Assembly (NCBI GenBank): GCA_021801345.1 | Contig: JAJYYA010000040.1 | Coordinates: 1-35,498, forward strand | DNA length: 35,498 nucleotides | From: Nitrospirota bacterium | GTDB lineage: Bacteria > Nitrospirota > Leptospirillia > Leptospirillales > Leptospirillaceae | Direction of reading: 5' to 3' | Shown: positions 8,493 to 17,174 of the stretch, in pieces | Layout: every line of letters begins with the position of its first letter | How positions within the stretch are numbered: the first letter of the stretch is position 1 | Position numbers and translations under genes: made by a program | The notes under the pieces: generated by a model | Told to the model about the DNA's origin: nothing | Database searches by the model: none | What the model saw: the letters and a program-made list of their open reading frames with translations, nothing else

Positions 8493-10081
8493 CAGACTGT
8501 CTTCTCCTTTGATCCGGCATGGGCACTGTCCGGAGAGCTCCCTCCCCAAGAATTCCGGCTCTCGACAAAGTAGTTCGCCCCGACCCGGGGGGCGGTTTTG
8601 AGATCCTCGAAGAGAAGACGCGAGAGGGTCAGGGCATTATGAAGCAACGCCTCTTTTGGAGTGGTCTCTCCCGTCTTTTCCGAGGCCAGGGCGGCAAGGA
8701 CCTCCTCCTCCCCCATCGCGACCTGCTCCTCCGTCCTGACGATTCCTGCCTTCTCCCAGAGGAGGATACGCAGATCCTCAAGAGAGAGGGCTCCTGGCTC
8801 ATGTGTCGCCCCCGGCGAAGGCTCGCCTTCCTCGAGGGCCTCCGGCGGAAGGAGGTCCCCTTCCGCGCGCAGGGAGGCGATCGTACGGCCCACGCGGTTG
8901 CCCATCACCAGGGCCTCGAGAAGGGAGTTCGAGGCCAGTCGATTCGCGCCGTGGACCCTCGTCGACGCGACCTCTCCCACGGCATAGAGTCCGGAAAGAG
9001 TGGTTCGGCCGTCCATGTCCGTCCGGATACCGCCCATCTGGAAATGGGCCGCCGGCCGGATCGGAGCCGGTTCCCGGGAGAGGTCGATTCCCGCCTCGAG
9101 ACAGTGGAAATAGACCTGGGGAAACCGCTGCCGAAGATAGTTTTCCGAAAGGTGGACGACGGAGAGAAAGAGCTTCACTCCCGGCCGGTTCCGGGCCTCA
9201 AGCCAGAGGGCCCGGGAGACCACGTCCCTCGGGGCGAGCTCTCCGTCCGGGTGGTACCGGAAAAGAATCCGGTGTCCCTTTTGGTCCACGATGTGCCCCC
9301 CCTCCCCGCGCAAAGCCTCCGTCAGAAGAAAGGGCACCTGGCCGGGAAGGTCGAGGACCGTGGGATGAAACTGGGTGAAGGCGAGGCGCTCGAGCTGGGC
9401 GCCCGCCGCCGCCGCCACCGCAGTGGCATCCCCCACCTGGGAGGGGGGGTTGGTCGTTCGGGCAAAGAGGGCGCTGAACCCCCCGGTGGCAAGGATGGTG
9501 GCTCCGGACCGGACACTGACCCATTCCTGACCGTCTTCGCTCATGAAAAGCCCTCCGGCCACCCGGCCGGAATCCTCCTTGAGGAGCCGGTGGAGACGGA
9601 AGGGGGTCAGAAATGTGAAGCGTTCGTGCCCATGAACATTTTGAGCGAGCGTCTTCACGATCAGGGAGCCCGTCTTGTCTCCCCCGGCATGGATAATCCG
9701 GGGACGGGAGTGAGCGGCCTCCCGCGTCAGGAGGAGCTCACCGGCGCTATCGCGGTCGAACGGAACCCCAAGAGAGACCAGTGTCGCATAGGCCTCCTCC
9801 GCCTCTTCGACAAGAACCCTCACATTTGCGGGATCGCAAAGCCCGGCCCCCGCCCGGATCGTGTCGGCCACGTGGGACTCCACCGCATCGTAGCCGAAGC
9901 CCCACGGGAGCGCCAACCCCCCTTGGGCATAGTAGGAACTTCCCGAAACGATCGACCCCCGGGAGACGAGCGTCACGCTCCCCAAGGGAAGGAGATTGAT
10001 CGCCGTCTGATAGCCGGCGATCCCTCCCCCGACAATCAGGAAGTCCGTCGACAGGCTCCTCGGAGGGTTCCGCTGTGTCAT
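8492..10081 (-). CDS. nadB: L-aspartate oxidase NadB
   Basis: The enzyme uses FAD to oxidise L-aspartate to iminoaspartate, which quinolinate synthase NadA then turns into the NAD precursor quinolinate. The 529-aa protein shows the FAD dinucleotide fold [16 protein letters not shown] (from residue 13), [11 protein letters not shown], the active-site region [12 protein letters not shown] and [11 protein letters not shown], and the NadB hallmark [20 protein letters not shown]. These distinguish it from succinate dehydrogenase and fumarate reductase flavoproteins. The ATG at 10079-10081 overlaps the stop of the upstream lipoprotein gene as ATGA. A longer frame to 10186 would invade that gene and is not needed. 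Neither nadA nor nadC is in the window; finding nadB inside a chaperone operon is unusual. Confidence 0.94.
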
Positions 10082-10638
10082 CCCGGGGACTTTGCTGTGG
10101 CCGGCGCCCTGAGGAAGGTATCCCCGGAGAGGGACAGGAGACGGGAAGGCTTCGGGGCCTTTTCGATCGAGACGACGAGACGGCATTCTCCGGTCTGGAA
10201 GTACCTGACCCCGGCCTTCGGGCTCTTCGAGACCCCGGCCATCGTCCAGTGGGCGCGAAAGACCACATCGTGACCGGTCTGGTCGATCGTTCCGCCATCC
10301 ATCACGATTCGCAGGTCGATCTTGTCGAGAAGGGCAAAAAGCCGGGTCAGTCCGATATGCGTTTTGGGATCCTGGGACAGGGGGGGGCCGAGAAGGTTTT
10401 CCACCGCCTCGGGAGATCCCTTTTCAAAGGCTTTCCCCATCTCCTTTCCGATCTTCCACGCCGACATGTAGGACTTCTGCTCCGGAGTCAGCGGCTTGAC
10501 CTCCCCGCATCCCGGGAGCGACCCAAGGGCCGTTAGAGCCAGAAGAGCCCAAAGCCCCCCCACCCAGCCGATTCTCTGTGAGAAAGTGCCTGTTCTCTTC
10601 GTTCTTTTCTCCTCTTGCCAACTCGGATTCTGCGCCAT
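10078..10638 (-). CDS. Predicted lipoprotein of unknown function
   Basis: The 186-aa product has a basic N-terminus, a hydrophobic stretch (WVGGLWALLALTALG) and a lipobox LPGC with the modified cysteine at residue 44, so it should be anchored in the envelope. The mature part contains LTPEQKSYMSAWKIGKEMGK, a mixed alpha/beta region and a basic C-terminus; I recognise no family. The ATG at 10636-10638 is used here. A GTG at 10657-10659, in frame, with AGGA upstream, is an alternative that adds seven residues. It is the first gene after a strong promoter (10702-10731), and its stop overlaps the nadB start, so it is cotranscribed with nadB, cbpA and probably clpB. Confidence 0.75.
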   Translation of the reverse strand: MAQNPSWQEEKRTKRTGTFSQRIGWVGGLWALLALTALGSLPGCGEVKPLTPEQKSYMSAWKIGKEMGKAFEKGSPEAVENLLGPPLSQDPKTHIGLTRLFALLDKIDLRIVMDGGTIDQTGHDVVFRAHWTMAGVSKSPKAGVRYFQTGECRLVVSIEKAPKPSRLLSLSGDTFLRAPATAKSPG

Positions 10639-10701
10639 CGTCCCCCCGTTCGCCCCCACCCCCGCATTCCTGCGATCCGGTCGGCCGGGAGCCCGGAAGA
10701 A

Positions 10702-10731
10702 ATTATAGACCTGTCACTGACAAGAGGTCAA
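10702..10731 (-). promoter_or_regulatory. Strong promoter of the lipoprotein-nadB-cbpA-clpB operon, with palindrome in the spacer
   Basis: On the minus strand TTGACC (10726-10731) and TATAAT (10702-10707) are separated by 18 bases. The spacer contains the perfect 11-base palindrome TGTCACTGACA (10712-10722), and an outer pair GACCT/AGGTC (10708-10712 and 10725-10729) partly surrounds it. A dyad between the -35 and -10 boxes is a classic position for a repressor or MerR-type activator. An 18-base spacer is slightly long, as is common (though usually 19) for MerR-controlled promoters. Confidence 0.7.
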
Positions 10732-10847
10732 AGACTCTTCGTTTTAAGGAAAGTCCTCATCACGGCTTTCCTTTTTTCTTCAAAGTATGATACTCTTTAC
10801 AGGAGACATCTCCTATCGGAGGACTTCTCCTCCCCCCTTTCAGGATC

Positions 10848-12317
10848 ATGCCCTTGACCTCTCGACCCAAACAACCTGTTCGCGTCCGTTTCGCCCCGAG
10901 CCCGACAGGCAATCTTCATCTCGGGGGCGCCCGCACGGCTCTCTTCAACTTCCTCTTTGCCCGCCACCACGGGGGAGTCATGCTTCTCCGGATTGAGGAT
11001 ACCGACCGCGAACGCTCGACAGAGGCCGCGATCGCCGCGATCCTCGACGGGATGCGCTGGCTCGACCTGAGCTGGGACGAGGGCCCGATCTTCCAGACTT
11101 CCCGTCTCGACCGCTATCGCGAACTTGCCGAGGACCTCGTCGCCCGCGGTCACGCCTACCGGTGCGTCTGCACGCCGCTTGAACTCGAAGAGCAGCGCAA
11201 AAAATCCCAGGCCAAAGGGCTTCCTCCCCGCTACGACGGACGCTGCCGCGACAGGAAGATCTCCGCCGACCTCCCTCATGTCGTCCGGTTTCGGAACATA
11301 CCGGACCAGATCGTGGCCTTTGACGATCTGATCCGCGGCCCCCTCTCCTTCGACAGCGGCCTTCTTGACGATCTTGTCATATTACGGACCGACGGGATGC
11401 CCACCTACAACTTCGCCGTTGTCGTCGACGACGCCGACATGAAGATTAGCCACGTTATCCGCGGGGACGACCACATCAACAACACTCCCCGTCAGATCCC
11501 GATCTTTCACGCTCTCGGAGCCGACATTCCGGCCTTTGCCCACCTCCCGATGATCTATGGCTCGGACCGGACAAAGCTTTCCAAACGCCATGGGGCCACT
11601 TCGGTCATGGCCTACCGGGAAATGGGATACCTTCCCCATGCCCTGGCCAACTACCTTGTCCGCCTCGGGTGGTCCCACAAGGACCAGGAGATCTTTACCC
11701 GGGAGGAACTCATCGCCCACTTCGACCTCGACCACGTCGGCTCCTCGCCCAGCGTCTTCAACCCGGAAAAGCTTCTCTGGCTCAACGCCCACTATATCAA
11801 GAACGCTCCCGACACTGTCCTCTCTCCTCTTGTTTCCGAGCTTCTCCCCCCTCTTGTCGAACCGCTGCCCCAGTCCTTCGATCCCGATCACCGCCTCCGG
11901 ATCGTTTCCCTTCTCAAGGGCCGGGCCAAAACGCTTCTCGAGCTGGCAGAGTTTTCTCTTCCCTATCTCGACCGGACCCTTGCAATCGATCCCCACGCCC
12001 GGGAAAAAGCCCTTGGACCTGAAAGCGCCTCCATTCTTGAACCTCTTCTTGTTTCCCTTTCCTCGCTTCCCGACTGGTCGGCCGATCCCATAAAGAATGT
12101 CTTCACCCAGATCGGGGAGGCCTTGAACAAGAAGCTCGGCGAACTTGCCCAGCCCGTTCGGGTCGCACTGACCGGCAAAACGGTCAGTCCCGGAATCTTC
12201 GACGTCCTCCTGCTTGCCGGCCGCGAGATCTCCCTTATTCGTATCGAGGCTGCCCTGGCCCTCGCCAGAACTCCGTTTTCCGCCTCCCCGTCTCCAACAG
12301 GAAAGGATCTCTCGTGA
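10848..12317 (+). CDS. gltX: Glutamyl-tRNA synthetase
   Basis: This class I synthetase charges tRNA-Glu (some bacterial forms also charge tRNA-Gln) in the cytoplasm. The 489-aa length is normal. The start of the Rossmann fold reads VRVRFAPSPTGNLHLGGART with the HIGH-type motif HLGG at residues 24-27. LLRIEDTDRERS (46-57) follows, and the KMSKS-type motif is KLSKRHGA (243-250). The C-terminal anticodon-binding helical domain follows (LLKGRAKTLLELAEF). Whether it is discriminating cannot be told from motifs; no gatCAB is in the window. AGGA lies just before the ATG. The stop overlaps the next gene by four bases (GTGA). The upstream leader (10801-10814) has a short inverted repeat, AGGAGA/TCTCCT. 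Confidence 0.96.
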   Translation: MPLTSRPKQPVRVRFAPSPTGNLHLGGARTALFNFLFARHHGGVMLLRIEDTDRERSTEAAIAAILDGMRWLDLSWDEGPIFQTSRLDRYRELAEDLVARGHAYRCVCTPLELEEQRKKSQAKGLPPRYDGRCRDRKISADLPHVVRFRNIPDQIVAFDDLIRGPLSFDSGLLDDLVILRTDGMPTYNFAVVVDDADMKISHVIRGDDHINNTPRQIPIFHALGADIPAFAHLPMIYGSDRTKLSKRHGATSVMAYREMGYLPHALANYLVRLGWSHKDQEIFTREELIAHFDLDHVGSSPSVFNPEKLLWLNAHYIKNAPDTVLSPLVSELLPPLVEPLPQSFDPDHRLRIVSLLKGRAKTLLELAEFSLPYLDRTLAIDPHAREKALGPESASILEPLLVSLSSLPDWSADPIKNVFTQIGEALNKKLGELAQPVRVALTGKTVSPGIFDVLLLAGREISLIRIEAALALARTPFSASPSPTGKDLS

Positions 12318-12829
12318 CAAATCTTCCGAATCCCCCGACAGAAAGACCGGTGGTTCGCCACGACTCCCATCTTGAATTTGTCCAGAAGCTCCGCAAGGTC
12401 CTCCTGCGCATCGACGACTTTATCCATCTCATTGTCGCCATATTCCTCATGTCCGGAGCCATCATCGTTCTTGTCCACTCCGCGCTGAATCTGACCTCGC
12501 TTACCACAGAAGCCGTTCTTCAGCTTATCAACGACATGCTTTTCGTCGTCATCATCCTCGAACTTCTTTGGATCATGCTGAGCTATCTCGGTCGCCGGCG
12601 GTTTCCCATCGCCTCCTTTATCTTGATCGGGATCATCTCCACAATCCGAAGGATTCTCCTCGTCGAGGCACAGTCCTCCTACAAGGAGAGCGAACGGTTC
12701 GGCATGTTCTCCTACCACTCTCTTCAACTCGTCCTCTATGTCGTCATCGTCCTGATGCTGGTTTACGCCTACAGCATTCTCGTCAAGATCTCCTTTGCCA
12801 ACGAGGCGGAGAACCGGCAGCATGACTAA
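12314..12829 (+). CDS. PsiE-like inner-membrane protein
   Basis: The 171-aa protein has about four hydrophobic segments: residues about 38-58 (LIVAIFLMSGAIIVLVHSAL), 72-94 (MLFVVIILELLWIMLSYL), 97-112 (FPIASFILIGIISTI) and 138-162 (LVLYVVIVLMLVYAYSILV). The pattern of the second and third segments, ILELLWIMLSYL and then a basic loop followed by RRILLVEA, matches the phosphate-starvation-inducible PsiE family. The function of that family is not established. The GTG start (12314-12316) overlaps the gltX stop as GTGA, so expression is probably coupled to gltX. The next gene starts 8 bases before its stop. No phosphate-regulon site was recognised. Confidence 0.75.
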   Translation: MTNLPNPPTERPVVRHDSHLEFVQKLRKVLLRIDDFIHLIVAIFLMSGAIIVLVHSALNLTSLTTEAVLQLINDMLFVVIILELLWIMLSYLGRRRFPIASFILIGIISTIRRILLVEAQSSYKESERFGMFSYHSLQLVLYVVIVLMLVYAYSILVKISFANEAENRQHD

Positions 12830-13604
12830 GGAGAGGCGGCAGGTCCGCCTGTTCAGAGGAACGGTCCTTTTGACCCTTTTCTCATTTTTCCTCGCCTCCT
12901 GTACCTCTTTTTACCACTTCCGTCCGCTTTCCAACCCGGATCCCTCGGCGCTGCCGGTTGCAAAGACCCTTCCCGGGACCGGGGTCACGCTGGGACTTCG
13001 CTCCTACCATCTTGCCCAGGACACCCACAACCTTTTCGGAAGCCATGGTCTCTGGCGCGAACATGTTCTCCCCGTTCTTCTCGTCGTCGCCTCGGAAAAC
13101 GAGGGACAGACCGTCCATGTCGACCCCTCCACCCTCCTTTTGAACTATATTGGCAAATCCTACCGGAGCATCTCTCCTTCCGAAGCCTTTGACATTGCCT
13201 GGCAGGCAAACGTCCCCTACGAAAACATCAAAAAGACCTTCTACTACACCGGTCTTATTCTCTTTACGGTGGTCACCCTCGGTCTCGGCTCCATGATCTG
13301 GGTCCTTCCCACACCCTTTTCCCAACCCTCCCCCCAGAGGACAGCCTTCGGGCGAGACCTCTCCTACAAGGCCTTCCCGACAAAGGCCATCGTTCTTCCC
13401 CACGGAAAAATCGGCGGCCTTCTCTACTTTAACGTGCCCTTCAACGAAGCCCTCGCCAACAGAACCTCTCTCTCACTTCAGGTCACGGTCGTTCCCGACA
13501 ACTCGAAGCTTTCGAAAAAAACCTATACCGTCTCCCTTCCTCTCTCCTCCTTGGGAAAGTCTCAGGTCAACCCAGTCATGCAGATGCTTAAGGGATTTTT
13601 CTGA
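12822..13604 (+). CDS. Predicted lipoprotein of unknown function with one internal hydrophobic segment
   Basis: The 260-aa product starts with a basic stretch, a hydrophobic helix (LFRGTVLLTLFSFFLASC) and a lipobox LASC with cysteine 27. A second hydrophobic segment (LILFTVVTLGLGSMIWVLP) lies near residues 141-160. The C-terminal third is beta-rich (GGLLYFNVPFNEALANRTSL, then YTVSLPLSSL). I do not recognise the family. The ATG at 12822-12824 was chosen over an in-frame start at 12795 because it gives a standard lipoprotein signal; the start lies within the last codons of the psiE-like gene, an 8-base overlap. It is the last gene of the gltX operon and faces the opposite-strand gene at 13754. 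Confidence 0.7.
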   Translation: MTKERRQVRLFRGTVLLTLFSFFLASCTSFYHFRPLSNPDPSALPVAKTLPGTGVTLGLRSYHLAQDTHNLFGSHGLWREHVLPVLLVVASENEGQTVHVDPSTLLLNYIGKSYRSISPSEAFDIAWQANVPYENIKKTFYYTGLILFTVVTLGLGSMIWVLPTPFSQPSPQRTAFGRDLSYKAFPTKAIVLPHGKIGGLLYFNVPFNEALANRTSLSLQVTVVPDNSKLSKKTYTVSLPLSSLGKSQVNPVMQMLKGFF

Positions 13605-13753
13605 CGGGTCCTTTGGTTTTTACGAGAGATTTGCCGTTCAGACGCGCTGTGGAAGAATTGGGTTTTTTGCAGGATTTCAGGAGCCATTAGGAGCGGTGGG
13701 AAGACTCCCTCTGCCCGATACGGACCCAAGGATGCGGGAAGGAGAGTGAGAGC

Positions 13754-14035
13754 CTAAACCAGATCGTCTTCGTCGAATTCCTGGGCATGGGGATTGGGGA
13801 GATCGTAGAGTCGGCTCAAATAATGCCAGCCCCAGTCAAGATAGATAGTGGCGCTATCGCGCAAGGCCTGAGTCGCCACCAAACGCGCCTTCCTGTCCTC
13901 AGGGGACAAATTCTTAGCAGCCTCCGGACCGTTCGCCGCATCGAGCTCTGCATGGAACTCCTTGATGGCCCGCTCCACTTGCAAAAAAAATTCGGAGAGA
14001 TCCTTCTCTCCTCCCTTCGGTCCCGTCGGACTCAT
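13754..14035 (-). CDS. Small protein of unknown function
   Basis: The 93-aa product (MSPTGPKGGEKDLSEFFLQV onward) is soluble, charged and mostly helical. It contains EFHAELDAANGPEAAKNLSP and a conserved-looking aromatic stretch IYLDWGWHYLSRLYDLPNPH, and ends in an acidic tail EFDEDDLV. No family is recognised. The ATG at 14033-14035 has GGAG ten bases upstream; an upstream in-frame start at 14086 has less support. It lies downstream of the por operon, beyond a probable terminator hairpin at 14077-14095, on the same strand. It could be read through from por or have its own promoter. Confidence 0.6.
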   Translation of the reverse strand: MSPTGPKGGEKDLSEFFLQVERAIKEFHAELDAANGPEAAKNLSPEDRKARLVATQALRDSATIYLDWGWHYLSRLYDLPNPHAQEFDEDDLV

Positions 14036-14076
14036 CGTCCGATGCTCCGGGAAGATCTCGAAGGGGAAGGAAGGAA

Positions 14077-14095
14077 CGGGAGGCAAGCCCTCCCG
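14077..14095 (-). terminator. Hairpin after the por operon
   Basis: Seven-base arms CGGGAGG (14077-14083) and CCTCCCG (14089-14095) enclose a 5-base loop. On the minus strand the stem is followed by TTCCTTCC. It lies 37 bases beyond the stop of the last por gene and before the next gene of the same strand. The pyrimidine tail is weak, so it may be partial. Confidence 0.5.
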
Positions 14096-14131
14096 CCTTT
14101 AGGACTTTTCACGAGATCTGCCCGGGGGACA

Positions 14132-14344
14132 CTATCGGGCAACCATCTTGATCGCATTATGCTTGGCCGCGTCACAGACCACGACACAGAGCTCGCACCC
14201 CTTGCAGCGGGCCTCGACGATAACGGCCTTCATATTCTTCATGTCCATCTGGATGCAGTTGGCCTCCGGACAATACATGATACAAAGCCTGCACCCTTTC
14301 TGGGCGACGCATGCTTCGGCATTCACCTCTGCCACATTGTACAT
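14132..14344 (-). CDS. porD: Pyruvate:ferredoxin oxidoreductase delta subunit (2[4Fe-4S] ferredoxin type)
   Basis: The 70-aa protein carries two iron-sulfur cluster motifs. The second is canonical, C47-x2-C50-x2-C53-x3-C57, but followed by Asp instead of Pro. The first is C18-x2-C21-x3-C25-Pro with a preceding C12 five residues before C18, so the first spacing is longer than the usual x2; C30 follows. In the family this subunit passes electrons from the catalytic core to soluble ferredoxin. The start ATG (14342-14344) has AGGAAGGG upstream. The gene follows the gamma subunit by 27 bases and is last in the operon. Confidence 0.88.
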   Translation of the reverse strand: MYNVAEVNAEACVAQKGCRLCIMYCPEANCIQMDMKNMKAVIVEARCKGCELCVVVCDAAKHNAIKMVAR

Positions 14345-14371
14345 CGTTACCCTTCCTGACTCGTTTTGAGG

Positions 14372-15061
14372 TTAGCTCACGTTGACCGCAAAGGTGGGGT
14401 TCCTTTTGGCGAAGGCTTCGGCTTCGTCGAAGGTCCTGCGGATGGTCTCGAGATTCTTCTGGAGAAGCATTTCTTTCTTGGCAAATTTTTTCTTGATGGC
14501 CTCGTCGAGGGTGGCCGTGCCGCCCGAAGCGACATACTTCTTTCCGAACCGGTCCTGGAGGGCCTTGTCGAGGCCATCCATCGTCACGGCATGGGTCAGA
14601 CCGGCCAGAGCCCCGAGCATGCCCATGTTCGTCGCAAGTTCGGTCCCGGCGATCTCGAGCGCGATCTTTGTGGCGGGAACATAATAGACCGTCACATTCT
14701 TTTTGGCGAGGTCGCTTCTCTCCTCTTCGGTCAGAAGCTCGATGTCGTCATTGATAATGACGAGACCCCCATCCTTGATGCCGGAATAGAAGGGCATCGT
14801 GTAGCTCTTTCCCATGGTGATGACCTGCGGATGATAGACCATGACCACATGCGGAAAGACCAGCTCGCCCCGGTCGAAGATCTTCTCCTCCCCGATCCGC
14901 ACATAGGACTCGGCGGGAGCCATGCGCTTTTCAGCGCCGAAAAAGGGGTTGGAGATGGAAAACTTTCCCTCGTGGGAGGCGGCCATCGCCATGAGGTGGG
15001 CGGAGGTGACAACCCCTTGGCCGCCCAGCCCCGACATACGGATATTGATACGTTTTTTCAT
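14372..15061 (-). CDS. porG: Pyruvate:ferredoxin oxidoreductase gamma subunit
   Basis: The 229-aa protein begins MKKRINIRMSGLGGQGVVTS, the glycine-rich opening of the gamma domain of 2-oxoacid:ferredoxin oxidoreductases, and continues with the typical FFGAEKRMAPAESYVRIGEE. In this enzyme class the gamma subunit supports coenzyme A binding. The C-terminal lysine-rich helices (AIKKKFAKKEMLLQKN) complete the normal length. It starts 15 bases after the beta-subunit stop. The substrate could also be another 2-oxoacid; the four-subunit set with a separate small ferredoxin favours pyruvate or 2-oxobutyrate over indolepyruvate. Confidence 0.9.
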   Translation of the reverse strand: MKKRINIRMSGLGGQGVVTSAHLMAMAASHEGKFSISNPFFGAEKRMAPAESYVRIGEEKIFDRGELVFPHVVMVYHPQVITMGKSYTMPFYSGIKDGGLVIINDDIELLTEEERSDLAKKNVTVYYVPATKIALEIAGTELATNMGMLGALAGLTHAVTMDGLDKALQDRFGKKYVASGGTATLDEAIKKKFAKKEMLLQKNLETIRRTFDEAEAFAKRNPTFAVNVS

Positions 15062-15076
15062 CGGATCTCCCGCTCG

Positions 15077-15961
15077 TTAGGTTGTGGTCGCAATCTTTTC
15101 GGCCTTCTTCTTTTCGGCCAAGCCGTCGAGGAAGGACTGCGCCTCGGGAGAGATGAACTCCCGGAACTTGAAGCGTTCTCCGGGCGCCTCCGAGGTACGC
15201 ATCTCCTGGAGACCCTCCATGCTCTGCTTGCCGATTTCGAGAATGCAGGGGGTGTAGATCTGGATGTAGGTGGGGCCCACCTCGCGGGCGATCAGAACCG
15301 CCTGCTTGATGACCTTTTCCACGAGGCTCGGCTTGCTGGCCGTCATGATGGCGACATAGTCGCACCCGGACTCCCGGGCAATCTCAGGCAGACGCACCTT
15401 TTCGAATCGCTTTCCGACCGGGGCCATCTTCGCGAGGAAGCCTTTCTGCATGAGGCCGGACTCCTGTCCTCCGGTATTGGCATACAGCTCGTTATCGAAG
15501 CAAATGGTGGTAAACCGTTCCTTCCTGAACCAGGACTGGAGGGTCATGTCGAGACCGATGTCGACGGTCGCCCCGTCCCCGGCGAGGACGATGACGTCCT
15601 TGACCCGGTCGGGGAAACGGACGGCCAGCGCCCTCTTGAGACCGGTCGCGATCGCGTTCTGGTTTCCGAAAAGAGAGTGGATGTTGTGGACCGCGATCAT
15701 CGGAAAGACAAGGCTCGTGCAGCCCGTCGAGCCGACCATGACCGTATCTTCCGGATTGGGGATAGAGGCCATGATATGGCGAAAGGCGATGGACTCCGGA
15801 CATCCCGCGCAGAGAGAGTGCTCGGCGATAAGCTCTGTCGCTGTTCCAAAGTCTTTCCAGCCGCGGTTGGGGGTTTCATAGGTTCCGCTCTCCACAAGAT
15901 CGAGATAGTCTTGCGGCATGATATCGACAAATTCCTTGTTGATCTGGATTCGGTTAGCCAT
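15077..15961 (-). CDS. porB: Pyruvate:ferredoxin oxidoreductase beta subunit (TPP-binding)
   Basis: The 294-aa subunit binds thiamine diphosphate and the proximal [4Fe-4S] cluster. It shows the CAGCPES motif (C-x2-C) near residue 52, the TPP/Mg motif VLAGDGATVDIGLDMTLQ followed by FDNELYANTGGQESGL, and a late cysteine in YTPCILEIG, as expected for the four cluster ligands together with STGC. The ATG (15959-15961) lies within the end of the alpha gene (8-base overlap), indicating translational coupling. An upstream in-frame start at 16015 would deepen the overlap without family support. The reaction is pyruvate + CoA + oxidised ferredoxin to acetyl-CoA + CO2, reversible in autotrophs using the reductive TCA cycle. 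Confidence 0.94.
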   Translation of the reverse strand: MANRIQINKEFVDIMPQDYLDLVESGTYETPNRGWKDFGTATELIAEHSLCAGCPESIAFRHIMASIPNPEDTVMVGSTGCTSLVFPMIAVHNIHSLFGNQNAIATGLKRALAVRFPDRVKDVIVLAGDGATVDIGLDMTLQSWFRKERFTTICFDNELYANTGGQESGLMQKGFLAKMAPVGKRFEKVRLPEIARESGCDYVAIMTASKPSLVEKVIKQAVLIAREVGPTYIQIYTPCILEIGKQSMEGLQEMRTSEAPGERFKFREFISPEAQSFLDGLAEKKKAEKIATTT

Positions 15962-17174
15962 GGACGAGCTCCTTGTTCCGGCGATGTGCCATATGTTTTT
16001 CGACTTCCTCGACAATGATCTCCGGAGGCATGGTCATTCCTCCGGCCACGTGGGGACCCGCCACCACCCTGTGGTTGCGGTCAATGGTGGATTTGATTTC
16101 CCGGGCGAGCCATCCCGCCACGTTGAACTCCGGAACGAAGATATGCTTGGCATGTTCGGTCGCTCTGCGGATTTCCTCCGTCGGGAAGGGACGGAGCGTT
16201 TTGATCTTGACAAGGCCGACACGCTCTCCCTTGTCCCGGAAAAGGCGGATGGCTTCACGGGCCTGGGAGACGGCCGTTCCCGAGGCGACAAGCATGATCT
16301 CCGCATCGCCGTTCTCCACCTCGATCAGTCCGTCAAGGAGGGGAATGGTATGTTTCCGGGAGCGCTCGATGGCGGCCCGGATTTCGAGCTGCCAGCTGGC
16401 ATGGGTCATATAGCTGATGTAGTTCGACTTCATGACGAAGGGATCGCGCATCATCCGGACCGGGGGAACCTCCATGTCCATACAGACCACCGGGCTCCGG
16501 TAGGGGTCGTAGTGGGGCAGAGCCTGATCTTCCGGCGTCATCATGACCATGTCCTTGGTGTGGGTGACGAAGAAGCCGTCGCAGATGACGCCGATCGGAA
16601 GGTGCACCTCTGGCTGTTCGGCCACATAATAACCCTTGAGCATGAAATCGAAGAGGTCCTGCGCTGACTCTGCATGCCAGAGAAGCATGCCGGTCTCGAG
16701 CATGAAGGCGATCTCAAGCGTGTCGGGCTGAATGGTCAGGGGAGAGTTGATGCCCCGGACAGTAAAGACGACCTGGATGGGAAGACGACTCCCCGCCCAC
16801 ATGGGAAAGTTCTCGAAGGCACGGAGCGTTCCCGGACCTGCCGTCGTCGTGAAGACCCGGGCTCCTCCGAAGGCTGCGCCGGCACACTGTCCCATGACGG
16901 CAAACTCGGACTCGCCGCGCATGTAATCCCCGACATATCCCTCGGCGTAAAGCTCGCCGACAAGGGACGAGGCCTCCGACTGCGGCGTAATGGGGTAGGC
17001 CACAGAAAAGTCGACGCTTGAACGTCTGACGGCCTCGCGGATAACCTCGGAGCCGGTCAGGAAGTAAGGGGTGCGTGTTGAATTCAGAAAAAGTTCTTGC
17101 GGGTCCGTAATGAGCTGGCCCTTCTTGTTGCGCTGGCCAATCTGGGGAACCCTGGAATCCGTTTGCGTCGCCAT
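15954..17174 (-). CDS. porA: Pyruvate:ferredoxin oxidoreductase alpha subunit
   Basis: The 406-aa protein has the pyrimidine-binding domain of the family (AYPITPQSEASSLVGELYAE, then YMRGESEFAVMGQCAGAAF and FTTTAGPGTLRAFE), followed by the transketolase C-terminal-like domain (LLDGLIEVENGDAEIMLVAS, VGLVKIKTLRPFP). It is first in the operon alpha-beta-gamma-delta. The ATG at 17172-17174 was chosen because GAGGAG lies 7 bases upstream; the frame could extend to 17246 but that part runs through a tandem repeat in the leader. In Leptospirillum-type bacteria this enzyme is central to CO2 fixation. Duplicate por/oor operons are known in such genomes, so its exact substrate should be treated as probable pyruvate. 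Confidence 0.93.
   Translation of the reverse strand: MATQTDSRVPQIGQRNKKGQLITDPQELFLNSTRTPYFLTGSEVIREAVRRSSVDFSVAYPITPQSEASSLVGELYAEGYVGDYMRGESEFAVMGQCAGAAFGGARVFTTTAGPGTLRAFENFPMWAGSRLPIQVVFTVRGINSPLTIQPDTLEIAFMLETGMLLWHAESAQDLFDFMLKGYYVAEQPEVHLPIGVICDGFFVTHTKDMVMMTPEDQALPHYDPYRSPVVCMDMEVPPVRMMRDPFVMKSNYISYMTHASWQLEIRAAIERSRKHTIPLLDGLIEVENGDAEIMLVASGTAVSQAREAIRLFRDKGERVGLVKIKTLRPFPTEEIRRATEHAKHIFVPEFNVAGWLAREIKSTIDRNHRVVAGPHVAGGMTMPPEIIVEEVEKHMAHRRNKELVHG

Noticed and set aside
10660-10847. CIRCE-type (TTAGCACTC/GAGTGCTAA) or HspR-type heat-shock operator in the chaperone operon promoter region
   Set aside because: No such sequence was found; only the TGTCACTGACA dyad is present.
14366-16018. 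550-codon plus-strand frame opposite porB/porG
   Set aside because: It is the mirror of well-supported por genes in GC-rich DNA and shows no family motif or ribosome-binding site.
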